Assembly (NCBI GenBank): GCA_030539285.1 | Contig: JAUNSH010000010.1 | Location: 1-62,449, forward strand | From: Eubacteriales bacterium | GTDB taxonomy: Bacteria; Bacillota; Clostridia; Oscillospirales; Oscillospiraceae | Direction: 5' to 3' | Length of the DNA: 62,449 nt | Shown here: positions 10,263-16,927 of the stretch, piece after piece | Layout of the letters: each line of letters starts with the position of its first letter | How positions within the stretch are numbered: position 1 is the first letter of the stretch | Made by a program: the position numbers and the translations under genes | The notes under the pieces: model-generated | Databases searched by the model: none | What the model saw: only the letters and a program-made list of their open reading frames with translations | Told to the model about the DNA's origin: nothing

Positions 10263-10490
10263 TTAGCCGCCGATATGCTTGCTGACATAAGACAGGACAG
10301 CGTCAACAATCTTAGCAAACATATCAGGACAGTAATGTGCTACAGCCAGTACGATGATTGCCATGAGCGCCGCAAGGGCGATCACGACAGATGCGGGGAT
10401 AGGGGATGTACCATTGTTAAAAGTAACGTTAATGGTGACATCGCCGGTGTTGTCGCGGACCACGACAACGGGTTTGTCCGCCTTTTTCAT
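10263..10490 (-). CDS. small single-span membrane protein, candidate retron effector
   Basis: A 75-aa protein behind a strong AGGAGGTGAACTC ribosome site. The N-terminal 30 residues are polar with beta-like repeats (VVVVRDNTGDVTINV). Residues 33-53 are a transmembrane helix (PASVVIALAALMAIIVLAVAH), followed by a short amphipathic tail (MFAKIVDAVLSYVSKHIGG). It sits between the candidate msr-msd RNA and the reverse transcriptase, where retron effectors are often encoded. Its size and shape resemble membrane-acting toxins or holins. I know of no named family for it. The effector role is inferred from position and topology only. Confidence 0.75.
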   Translation of the reverse strand: MKKADKPVVVVRDNTGDVTINVTFNNGTSPIPASVVIALAALMAIIVLAVAHYCPDMFAKIVDAVLSYVSKHIGG

Positions 10491-10588
10491 GAGTTCACCT
10501 CCTTGTTATTATTGGCCCCTCGAGAATGAAGGGTCTTCCCATTCCGCAAATAACATAGGAGATATGCAGCTGTGTAGCACTAAAATAA
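10491..10588 (-). other. leader between the retron RNA and the membrane-protein gene
   Basis: About 100 bases between the a2 repeat and the start codon at 10490. It contains the ribosome site but no recognised gene and no clear U-tailed terminator, so the ncRNA and coding part could share one transcript. Confidence 0.5.
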
Positions 10589-10840
10589 CACCAGCACGAT
10601 TTCTTCCCATTTGATTGGGAACCTTTTTACAACACATAAGACAATCAGAATATATCCCATACAGACACACAGGTACAAATAGATTCACAGAAGGAATATT
10701 CCTGTCCGTGTGTGTGGAGTATGACATATAAGCCGGGGAGAACCCTGTGCCGCAAAAATTTGCATCCATGTCCAAGACACGATGCCGCCCGTGTTTCCAC
10801 GAACCACAGTGGAAGATAATCTAGACTGCTCGTACTGACA
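10589..10840 (-). ncRNA. candidate retron msr-msd RNA
   Basis: About 250 nt transcribed from the promoter at 10847-10875. The 5' ten bases TGTCAGTACG (10840-10831) can pair with CGTGCTGGTG (10598-10589; 10 pairs, 4 of them G-U), like the a1/a2 repeats of retrons, and a1 is directly followed by AGC, the usual site of the branching guanosine. Next come a hairpin with a GAAA tetraloop (10788-10803), a 10-bp hairpin GCATC-GTGTC/GACAT-GATGC with one bulge (10762-10785), a long imperfect stem with a 27-nt loop (10701-10729 with 10651-10673) as candidate msd, and a TTCCCA/TGGGAA hairpin (10604-10621). The folds are by eye. Confidence 0.7.
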
Positions 10841-10846
10841 AAACGA

Positions 10847-10875
10847 ATTATACCATATATCGCAATTACTGGCAA
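10847..10875 (-). promoter_or_regulatory. sigma-70 promoter of the retron
   Basis: On the minus strand TTGCCA (10875-10870), a 17-bp spacer and TATAAT (10852-10847) form a near-consensus promoter. The expected transcription start near 10840 coincides with the first base of the a1 repeat. Confidence 0.85.
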
Positions 10876-10934
10876 CAGAAAATAGGTAAAGAAAATGAAA
10901 TAATAGTAAATTTATAATTTTATGAACAATAAAT

Positions 10935-10967
10935 GAACTGCTGAGAAACGCGATTCTCAGCAGTTAT
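10935..10967 (-). terminator. hairpin terminator after the SLOG gene
   Basis: AACTGCTGAGAA and TTCTCAGCAGTT form a 12-bp stem with a 6-nt loop. On the minus strand it is followed by CATTTATTG, a weak U-tract. It separates the SLOG gene from the retron promoter. Confidence 0.6.
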
Positions 10968-10974
10968 CCATATA

Positions 10975-11409
10975 TCATAAGCTCGTACAGGAAAGGGCTA
11001 TTATCTGCTTCTTTTTCCGCTCTGCATATTTCAGCGTAGCGGCGGCACCACCCCAGTTGTGCTGGATGTAGGCAACAACCACATCACTGTTGGAAACCAT
11101 CCATTCATTGCGCTTCGATATAGCAAAGCGCCGGGGGACGGTTTCCAGTGGCGGGTACATGGAATTATCGTAGAGCGCCGGTTCATAGTCCCGATCGATG
11201 TAGGGGATTACCAGTGTGGAATGGATGCCGGAATGGTTCTTTTTAGCATTGCGGACAGCGATGGCCGCCATTGTATCAAATTCACCATAGCCGCCCAGCA
11301 GGAATTTGTCGGCACCTTCATCAATCAGTTTTTCTATAATATCTGCAAGAGCAGCGGCGACAGCATTGGCATTGGCCACTTGACTGTGGCCGCAGAAAGT
11401 GACGGTCAT
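10975..11409 (-). CDS. SLOG-superfamily (DUF1273-like) nucleotide-binding protein
   Basis: A 144-aa Rossmann-like protein. MTVTFCGHS at the N-terminus, the GGYGEFDTMAA loop (about residues 39-49), the VIPYIDRDY segment and the C-terminal NWGGAAATLKYA are the pattern of SLOG/YpsA-like proteins, which bind nucleotide ligands. Substrate and role are unknown. SLOG domains occur in some nucleotide-signalling defence systems, and here the gene lies directly upstream of the retron on the same strand, but a hairpin and a separate promoter lie between them, so co-function is only a guess. A good ribosome site (GAGGAAT) precedes the start. Confidence 0.75.
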   Translation of the reverse strand: MTVTFCGHSQVANANAVAAALADIIEKLIDEGADKFLLGGYGEFDTMAAIAVRNAKKNHSGIHSTLVIPYIDRDYEPALYDNSMYPPLETVPRRFAISKRNEWMVSNSDVVVAYIQHNWGGAAATLKYAERKKKQIIALSCTSL

Positions 11410-11481
11410 GGGTATTCCTCCTCTGATACAGGGAATATCACCAAAACTTACGTTATTGCTTCCACTTCTCTGCTATACCAG

Positions 11482-11494
11482 TATCACCATTTAT
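11482..11494. promoter_or_regulatory. operator-like 13-mer upstream of the XRE gene
   Basis: TATCACCATTTAT lies just upstream of a TATAAT box (about 11500) for the XRE regulator gene. Its exact reverse complement lies at 11884-11896 beyond that gene. A related ATATCACCA occurs near 11437. Probable binding sites of the XRE protein. Confidence 0.5.
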
Positions 11495-11529
11495 GGGGAT
11501 ATAATATAGCTTAGAAATGAGGTGGATAC

Positions 11530-11832
11530 ATGGATATTACGAAAAGGCTCGTAGAGCTGCAGCAGCGGTATGGCTGGTCTGATTACAGAATCGCCAAGGA
11601 AGCGGGTCTGTCGCCCAACACCGTATCCAATATTTATCGTAGAGGTAACACTCCCAGCATGGTGACACTGGAAGCGCTTTGCAAGGCTTTCGGTATTACG
11701 ATGGCGCAGTTCTTCGCAGAAGATGAACTGGTAGAACTGACCCCGGAGTTACGGAAGCTATTTGATAAGTGGACTGCGCTCAACGATGAGCAGAAAGCAG
11801 CATTGTGGCAGATCATTAAGACCTACGAATAA
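11530..11832 (+). CDS. XRE-family helix-turn-helix regulator
   Basis: A 100-aa protein whose first 60 residues are a Cro/CI-type helix-turn-helix (SDYRIAKEAGLSPNTVSNIY, then TLEALCKAFGITMAQFF). The C-terminal 35 residues are helical (ELRKLFDKWTALNDEQKAALW), as in small phage-type repressors. It is preceded by GAGGTGG and followed by a terminator, so it is monocistronic, and it is divergent from the SLOG gene. The identical inverted 13-mers on both sides suggest autoregulation. Its targets are unknown. Confidence 0.92.
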   Translation: MDITKRLVELQQRYGWSDYRIAKEAGLSPNTVSNIYRRGNTPSMVTLEALCKAFGITMAQFFAEDELVELTPELRKLFDKWTALNDEQKAALWQIIKTYE

Positions 11833-11841
11833 CTGAATTTC

Positions 11842-11869
11842 AATAAGGGCTTCGGCCCTTATTTTTTTG
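11842..11869 (+). terminator. intrinsic terminator of the XRE gene
   Basis: AATAAGGGC-TTC-GGCCCTTATT stem-loop followed by a run of seven T. Confidence 0.9.
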
Positions 11870-11883
11870 CCCTGGATAGCGCA

Positions 11884-11896
11884 ATAAATGGTGATA
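11884..11896. promoter_or_regulatory. inverted copy of the XRE operator-like 13-mer
   Basis: ATAAATGGTGATA is the exact reverse complement of the 13-mer at 11482-11494. It lies downstream of the XRE terminator. Confidence 0.45.
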
Positions 11897-12008
11897 TAAA
11901 CACACCAAATTATAACACAATCCGATATTTAAAAACAAGCACCGTCTCCACATTTCTCCAGAAAAAGGCTGCTGGAAAAAATTCTGCTGTCGTGAAAAAA
12001 CGACAACA

Positions 12009-12060
12009 GGAACAAATGTTCTAATTTGCTATTGACTGCCGAATTGTGGCGGGTTATAAT
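12009..12060 (+). promoter_or_regulatory. LexA-type SOS box and sigma-70 promoter
   Basis: GGAACAAATGTTCT (12009-12022) matches the Gram-positive LexA/DinR box (GAAC-N4-GTTC). Ten bases further, TTGACT (12032-12037), a 17-bp spacer and TATAAT (12055-12060) form a promoter. A second palindromic AAAACATTTGTTTT lies at about 12073. It drives the LexA-like stub at 12113. Confidence 0.72.
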
Positions 12061-12112
12061 ATCGAGGCAATTAAAACATTTGTTTTGATTAGCTTGAAAG
12101 GAGGCTGGACGC

Positions 12113-12169
12113 ATGCGTAGTAAGAACGCAGAGTGGTTCCCTATGATTGAGAGCTTCATAAACAACTAG
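12113..12169 (+). pseudogene. LexA-like repressor stub (18 codons)
   Basis: Behind AAAGGAGG, 18 codons (MRSKNAEWFPMIESFINN) resemble the start of LexA-type repressors (RSKNxE...I..FI..Y). The rest of the protein is missing and a TAG follows. Taken with the SOS box, this looks like the 5' end of a lexA-like regulator left behind by a deletion, or now a leader peptide for the next gene, which starts one base after its stop. Confidence 0.5.
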
Positions 12170-12170
12170 G

Positions 12171-12425
12171 ATGACTAATTTTGAAAAAGAACGGAATGAA
12201 GTACTATTTTCTCTCGACCGGCAGAGAATCGAGGCATATCTCAGAAAGCGCGGAAAGGCTGTGCCGGAAAATGACACCGTATTCTGGGCATCTGTGTACA
12301 AGTGCATTTGCCACATTGCAGAAGCTCCGGCAGAACTGAAGGAGCATGCAGACATGTGGCTGCGCTGCCATGGCATGTCCAGCAGGATTAGAGTGCCGCG
12401 CCCCTATATCCACGTTTACAAGTAA
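12171..12425 (+). CDS. hypothetical protein (84 aa)
   Basis: It starts one base after the stop of the LexA-like stub, so it would be translated by coupling under the SOS promoter. The protein is charged at the N-terminus (NFEKERNEV) with a Cys/His/Trp-containing middle (YKCICHIAEAP, MWLRCHG) and a basic tail. There is no signal peptide or membrane segment. I do not recognise the family; small proteins like this are common in Firmicute phages and integrative elements. Confidence 0.55.
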   Translation: MTNFEKERNEVLFSLDRQRIEAYLRKRGKAVPENDTVFWASVYKCICHIAEAPAELKEHADMWLRCHGMSSRIRVPRPYIHVYK

Positions 12426-12530
12426 ATACGATATGCCGACGGACAGGCTGAGATGAAACAGGCTGCGTAAGTCCATGTTCAGGTCACATATTTTGATATA
12501 ACCGGTAGGTTCATCCAGACATTACATGAG

Positions 12531-12588
12531 AGGCCCCCGGCGATCCAGATACCCGCAATGGGTGTTTGGGTCGCTGGGGGCCTTTTTT
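12531..12588 (+). terminator. strong GC-rich intrinsic terminator
   Basis: AGGCCCCCGGCGA and TCGCTGGGGGCCT form a long stem followed by TTTTTT. An ATG at 12558 lies in its loop and is therefore an unlikely start for the following frame. Confidence 0.85.
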
Positions 12589-12878
12589 CGTTTCATCACA
12601 AAAAACTTTTTCAAATAGGCAAAGAACTTGCCTCTTGGGAAGGCCCGCTTCCCGCAATCCTGATTTTGTTTGTGCTTCCTCGTGATGAGAATGAGTGGGT
12701 AGACTTTTCTACGGAAAGCACAACAATCCGAAAATGCGCGTGGTGGTGTTCCTTGGCGGGACAGCCTACAACAGACAATGAGAATTCAAAGAGAATTCGA
12801 ATTCCTATAGATCAAGTGTTTTCTCCGGATGCACTTCGGGATATGATGGGAAAGGTAAGGAGGGGTGAAAGTCTATGA
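12588..12878 (+). pseudogene. C-terminal fragment of an unrecognised protein, possibly DUF4365-like
   Basis: About 96 codons beginning right at the U-tract of the preceding terminator, so the 5' part of the gene was replaced. The remaining sequence (LPAILILFVLPRDENEWVDF...RIRIPIDQVFSPDALRDMM) is like the end of DUF4365-type domains found near defence genes, but this is a weak resemblance. It overlaps the next gene by four bases (ATGA), implying that the two were translated together. Confidence 0.4.
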
Positions 12879-14014
12879 ATTCTATCGTTAAGAAGAATCT
12901 TATGGGTATTACTGCCGCCTCCGTTGAGAAGTATCTTTCGATTACTGGATGGGAGAGAGTTCGTGATTTTGCAAATCAAAGGCTCTGTGTGTTTTCTTAC
13001 AGGGATGACCCGGAGTTTCGATTGGCAATTCCCAGCAATGAGGAAAGCAATTCCTATTATGTAAAACTCTATGATATTATTGACACATTAGCTGCTTTTC
13101 AAGAAAAAACGCATGAAGAAATAATTGAAGCGATGAAAAGTGCATATGTAGACCGAATTCAATTCCGCATTGTGAGTGAACACACTAGAAATGGAAAAAT
13201 ACCCCTCTCTTATGCTACACAATGCGTTGAAGGCTTAAAGGAATTGGTCTTGTATGCTGCTTGTGCAGAAGAGAGCGCAGCTCCGATCTGTATGAGAGCA
13301 TTTAATCAAGCAAAAGAAAATTTGGATAAATTTCAGTTTGCACAGACAGGCTATGGTAGTTTCGTCTTCAATATTGATGTGTGTATAGTTGACGAAAACA
13401 ATGAGCAGACATATCTCCAAGAAGTTATTGAACAGCTACCAGATTCTGAGGAGCATAAAATTGTAAAGAGGATCAAAACCGCAATTGAACAAATTGATGG
13501 CGCAGTCGCACGATCAACCACAATTAGTGATATAGTCGCATCTGGTTATCACGATGGTGTGACTGCAAACATATGTGATGCACTAGCTAAACTGAGACCG
13601 GAAGGAACGGAAGATATCGAAGTTGAAACGACCTTCCGATTTGCAGAAGTTATTTCTCACAATGTTGATACCCCAGCTAGAACAACGCTTGGAAATGTAC
13701 ACTTTATGGTTGCTGACGAAATTTCCAAAAGGTTTAAAGACCGAAATTTGATTGAAGATGTTTCGCTGACAGGTACCATAAGGACGCTGACAAGGGAAAC
13801 GAATCCTGACAGTAATGAAAATGAAAACACTGTCAAACTGGTAACCAAAATCGACGGCCATTATAGGACAATAAGTGTTCATCTTTCTGCGGCAGATCAT
13901 ATTGCAGCATGTGATGCATACCGCGACGATCGTGAGGTTGAGATTTCTGGAACAATCGATAAAAGTCAGTCCAGATGGTTCTTTACTGAAGTAACAGCAT
14001 TTAACGTTCTGTAA
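12875..14014 (+). CDS. hypothetical protein (379 aa)
   Basis: It starts in an ATGA overlap with the preceding fragment, behind AAGGAGGGGTG. The protein is soluble, without signal or membrane segments. The N-terminal 160 residues are mostly helical, the middle is mixed, and the last 90 residues (from GTIRTLTRETNPD to FFTEVTAFNVL) look like a small beta-barrel in which VEISGTID and SVHLSAADHI recur as strands. I do not recognise the family. AT-rich codon use and position beside phage remnants suggest transferred cargo. The length and clean frame argue that it is still functional. Confidence 0.7.
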   Translation: MNSIVKKNLMGITAASVEKYLSITGWERVRDFANQRLCVFSYRDDPEFRLAIPSNEESNSYYVKLYDIIDTLAAFQEKTHEEIIEAMKSAYVDRIQFRIVSEHTRNGKIPLSYATQCVEGLKELVLYAACAEESAAPICMRAFNQAKENLDKFQFAQTGYGSFVFNIDVCIVDENNEQTYLQEVIEQLPDSEEHKIVKRIKTAIEQIDGAVARSTTISDIVASGYHDGVTANICDALAKLRPEGTEDIEVETTFRFAEVISHNVDTPARTTLGNVHFMVADEISKRFKDRNLIEDVSLTGTIRTLTRETNPDSNENENTVKLVTKIDGHYRTISVHLSAADHIAACDAYRDDREVEISGTIDKSQSRWFFTEVTAFNVL

Positions 14015-14024
14015 ACAAAAATGA

Positions 14025-14756
14025 GCAGCAACACGATTCAAGCTGCCATGGCAGGAGACTATCATCCGGGATGTGTTCGGTACCGTTAAGGAAAATGGCT
14101 ACCGGCAGTATAACACCGCGTACATTGAAATACCGAAGAAACAGGGTAAGAGCGAACTCGCTGCGGCGGTCGCTCTTTATTTATTGGCAGGCGACGGCGA
14201 ATGGGGCGCAGAGGTCTACGGCTGTGCCGCAGATCGGCAGCAGGCATCCATCGTATTTGATGTTGCCTGCCAGATGGTAGAGCAGTGTCCCGCTCTGAAA
14301 AAACGAATTAAGCCGATTCTATCCCAGAAGCGGCTGGTGTACACTCCGCTGAACAGCTTCTATCAGGTGCTGTCAGCAGAAAGCTACACCAAACACGGTC
14401 TGAACGTTCATGGCGTTGTGTTTGATGAGTTGCATGCCCAGCCAAACAGACTTCTGTACGATGTTATGACTCACGGTTCCGGCGATGCCCGTAAGCAGCC
14501 CCTTTTCTTTTTGATCACCACAGCAGGCACCGATCGCAATAGTATCTGCTGGGAGGTACATCAGAAGGCAAAGGATATTATGGCAGGCAGGAAGCACGAC
14601 CCAACCTTTTATCCCGTGATTTACGGCATCGAAGATGATGATGACTGGTCGGATGAAAAGGTATCCGCTATAATAAAAAATCATACAAAGAAGGGTGATG
14701 TTCATGGATCAGCCAGCAAAGAAGGGGAGAATCTACACTTTTTCGGCACCGGCTAA
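14025..14756 (+). pseudogene. phage terminase large subunit, N-terminal ATPase fragment
   Basis: The frame reads FKLPWQETIIRDVFG from 14037, then the ATPase region with the Walker-A-like KKQGKSEL, AADRQQA and the Walker B VVFDELHAQ with a following ITTAG coupling motif. This is the packaging ATPase of tailed phages. The first ~50 residues and the whole nuclease half are missing. Homology ends near residue 215 (SAIIKNHTKKGDV), where the next gene's ribosome site lies. A remnant of a lost prophage. Confidence 0.85.
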
Positions 14757-15411
14757 CACAGAAGAACTGACCAAAAAGAAGCGTACAGCATATGAGCGGC
14801 TGGTTCGTCTGAATGCACCTTATTATTTAGTCCTGCGCAGAGAGGATGAACAGTCCGTGCTGTGTGTGCCATTAACAGAAAAGAAGATCAAACACGGAGT
14901 TGAAATCGTTATTGATGGCAATAAGTACTATGCAGGGTATCTGGAATTCGTTATGGTAATGGATGCGTGGTTGAAATTATACCATGCAACCGGAATCCGG
15001 GTTTCCGGCTATATTTCCGGCAGTGCGGAATTGCTTGTGACGAACGGCTGCGAGCATGAAAACTGCATCGTCTGTAAATATCTGGAAAAACTGCCCGCGT
15101 CTATCGTACTTTCCCGTTATCACATCGCCCTGACCGGCGGCTATTACGGTTTGCTTTATGTCCAGATCCCCGTAGATCAAGCATTCGAAGGGCAGATCGT
15201 GACAATTGTGTACTGTGATGACGGCAAGCTGGTGACGATTCAGGTTGAGGTCAAGGATGGCTATGCCAGCTTCTTCGTGGATCGGCTCCATACCTTTGTG
15301 ATTCTGGATGGGCAGTACCATGCGGTCACGGAAGGCGGTCATCAGATGCTCGCATCGGATGAAACCGGGGAGACTGTATATGTGGACGGACTTTTCAACA
15401 CCGTAGCATAA
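14704..15411 (+). CDS. hypothetical protein (235 aa)
   Basis: Start chosen at ATG 14704 behind GAAGGGTGATG. It is soluble, with a basic N-terminus (KKGRIYTFSAP, LTKKKRTAYERLVRL) and a beta-rich remainder containing a Cys-bearing loop (NGCEHENCIVCKYLEK). The last third repeats strand-like IVTIVYCDDGKLVTIQ and ASFFVDRLHTFVI. No family recognised. It follows the terminase fragment directly, so it may be element cargo placed at the deletion junction. Confidence 0.55.
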   Translation: MDQPAKKGRIYTFSAPANTEELTKKKRTAYERLVRLNAPYYLVLRREDEQSVLCVPLTEKKIKHGVEIVIDGNKYYAGYLEFVMVMDAWLKLYHATGIRVSGYISGSAELLVTNGCEHENCIVCKYLEKLPASIVLSRYHIALTGGYYGLLYVQIPVDQAFEGQIVTIVYCDDGKLVTIQVEVKDGYASFFVDRLHTFVILDGQYHAVTEGGHQMLASDETGETVYVDGLFNTVA

Positions 15412-15419
15412 AAACGCAG

Positions 15420-15449
15420 CCATGCTGCTGGGCTTTCCAGCAGCATGGT
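15420..15449 (+). terminator. hairpin after the 235-aa gene
   Basis: CCATGCTGCTGG and CCAGCAGCATGG form a perfect 12-bp stem with a short loop. There is no U-tract, but its place directly after the stop fits a terminator or mRNA 3'-end structure. Confidence 0.55.
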
Positions 15450-15525
15450 TCAGAAAATGGATGAAATAGCGTTGCTCCCCGATACTGTTGAAAGGCTGAA
15501 TGAAACACCTTCGCTTTTCCTGAAA

Positions 15526-15569
15526 AAGAGGCCCCAGAGCTTCATCTATCGGATGAGGCCCTGGGGCGT
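15526..15569 (-). terminator. terminator of the nitroreductase gene
   Basis: On the minus strand GCCCCAGGGCCTCATC and GATGAAGCTCTGGGGC pair and are followed by CTCTTTTTC. Confidence 0.6.
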
Positions 15570-15616
15570 TCTATCTGTTTGGACGGGAAATCGTACCATT
15601 CTATGGAGAAACAGGA

Positions 15617-15945
15617 TCAGATTAGGTCCACTGATGCCAGCACGGCTTCCTGCAGCATGGCCTGGAATCCCTCTGGAAAGGCGCTCTGGGTTCCCCCTCG
15701 GGCCAGCCTAGCGCAATCAGCAGCTCCAGCCGCAGCCAATCAGGAAGACGCAGCAGCTTCCGGACGGAACCCTCATGATAGCTTTTGATGGCGCAGGTGC
15801 CAAGGCCAAGCTCCGTGGCCTTCGGCATCAGATTTTCCGCCGCCATGGCGGCATCCATGATACAGCCGTATTCCAAACTGTGATTGCTGGCTGTGGGTGC
15901 CAGAACGGCAGCCTTGATCAACGTCTGTATCAGCGCAGGATCTAC
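15617..15945 (-). pseudogene. nitroreductase-family protein, truncated and frameshifted
   Basis: The readable part (PALIQTLIKAAVLAPTASNH, AAMAAENLMPKATELGLGTC, LLIALGWPEGEPRAPFQRD) is typical of flavin-dependent nitroreductases. The N-terminal third (FMN-binding arginine region) is missing at a junction near 15945. Near the 3' end the frame shifts: the expected FQAMLQEAVLASVDLI is encoded in another frame and stops at 15617. Both defects mark it as dead. Confidence 0.8.
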
Positions 15946-15953
15946 AGGCTCCT

Positions 15954-16064
15954 GCCAGCACCTCCGACCGGGGCGTGTGGATGTACGGCCTGGCTGGCAT
16001 CCTGCTCATGGCTACTTCCGCCGCCTGCATTGTGCTTTCTGTTCGGAGAAAAACGAAAAAGTAA
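15954..16064 (+). pseudogene. C-terminal membrane anchor of a lost surface protein
   Basis: The frame reads ASTSDRGVWMYGLAG, a hydrophobic helix, and a basic tail VRRKTKK before TAA. This is the end of an LPXTG/SpaA-type cell-surface protein. The body is gone: the upstream neighbour is the truncated nitroreductase on the other strand. Confidence 0.6.
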
Positions 16065-16174
16065 ACAAAAAACTCTGCTGATGTTTGGTAAGATAATACG
16101 GATGGTATTGCGGCATTCCATATTCCGTATGCGAAGGATTTGTGATATAATTCGCTAAAAAGGAGAGTGATCGA

Positions 16175-16927
16175 ATGGAATGCTGTCAGGAAACCACCGT
16201 TCGACCTGAAGAACATTTCACGGGGTGTCTGATCTGCGGCGGGGAGCTGGTATACAGCGAAGACAGCCGTATGCGCACCTGTGCGGTTTGCGGGAAAAAG
16301 AGCCTTGGAAACGCGGTGTGCGAGCATGGCCACTATGTCTGCGATGCCTGCCATGAATACGGTGCCTTTGCCGGATTGATCCCTGTCCTGAGGGACAGCA
16401 CGGAAAAGGACCCGCTGCGCCTGTTTGACACCGTGACCGCCCTGCCGGGTGTGCATATGCACGGCCCGGAGCACCATGTTATTGTGCCGCTGGTGCTGCT
16501 CACCGCTTACCGCAACTGCGGCGGAAAATTCAATTATGACAGCGCCATGCGGGAGGCTCAGTGCCGGGCAAAGCAGGTTCCCGGCGGCACCTGCGGCTAC
16601 TGGGGGGTCTGCGGCGCCGCGGCGGGAGCGGGCATTTACGCCTCCGTGCTTCTCGGCTCCAATCCCATGCACCGGGAGGCGTGGCCCCTGCCGCAAAAGC
16701 TGGTTGCGGACATTCTGACAGAACTGGCAGAGGTAGGAGGCCCCCGGTGCTGCAAGCGTACAGGGCGGATCGCCATGGAAAAGGCGGCGGAATTTACGGG
16801 CTGCCTTTCTTCCGTGAAGATGCCTGTCGGTGAAATACAGTGCAAATACGTTAGCGAAAACAAGGAGTGCATTCGGGTGCGCTGCCCCTACTATCCGGGA
16901 AACAGGAGGAATACCAATGGAATTTAA
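16175..16927 (+). CDS. DUF5714-type cysteine-rich protein
   Basis: A 250-aa soluble protein with many Cys/His pairs: CLICGGEL and CAVCGKKS (about residues 18-41) form a zinc-ribbon-like pair, then CEHGHYVCDACHE, MHGPEHHVIVP and GTCGYWGVCGAAAGAG. The pattern matches DUF5714 proteins, which are encoded next to a radical SAM gene in Clostridia. Function unknown; a metal-centre or partner role for the radical SAM enzyme is plausible. The start is behind AAAGGAGAG with a TATAAT box about 25 bases upstream. It overlaps the radical SAM start by 11 bases, so the two are coupled, but the partner is now broken. Confidence 0.75.
   Translation: MECCQETTVRPEEHFTGCLICGGELVYSEDSRMRTCAVCGKKSLGNAVCEHGHYVCDACHEYGAFAGLIPVLRDSTEKDPLRLFDTVTALPGVHMHGPEHHVIVPLVLLTAYRNCGGKFNYDSAMREAQCRAKQVPGGTCGYWGVCGAAAGAGIYASVLLGSNPMHREAWPLPQKLVADILTELAEVGGPRCCKRTGRIAMEKAAEFTGCLSSVKMPVGEIQCKYVSENKECIRVRCPYYPGNRRNTNGI

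Noticed and set aside
12558-12587. ATG at 12558 as start of the DUF4365-like gene
   Set aside because: It lies in the loop of a strong terminator; the protein similarity begins only after the U-tract.
15445-15711. 88-codon plus-strand frame before the nitroreductase remnant
   Set aside because: It overlaps the nitroreductase pseudogene and its terminator on the other strand, with no coding signal of its own.
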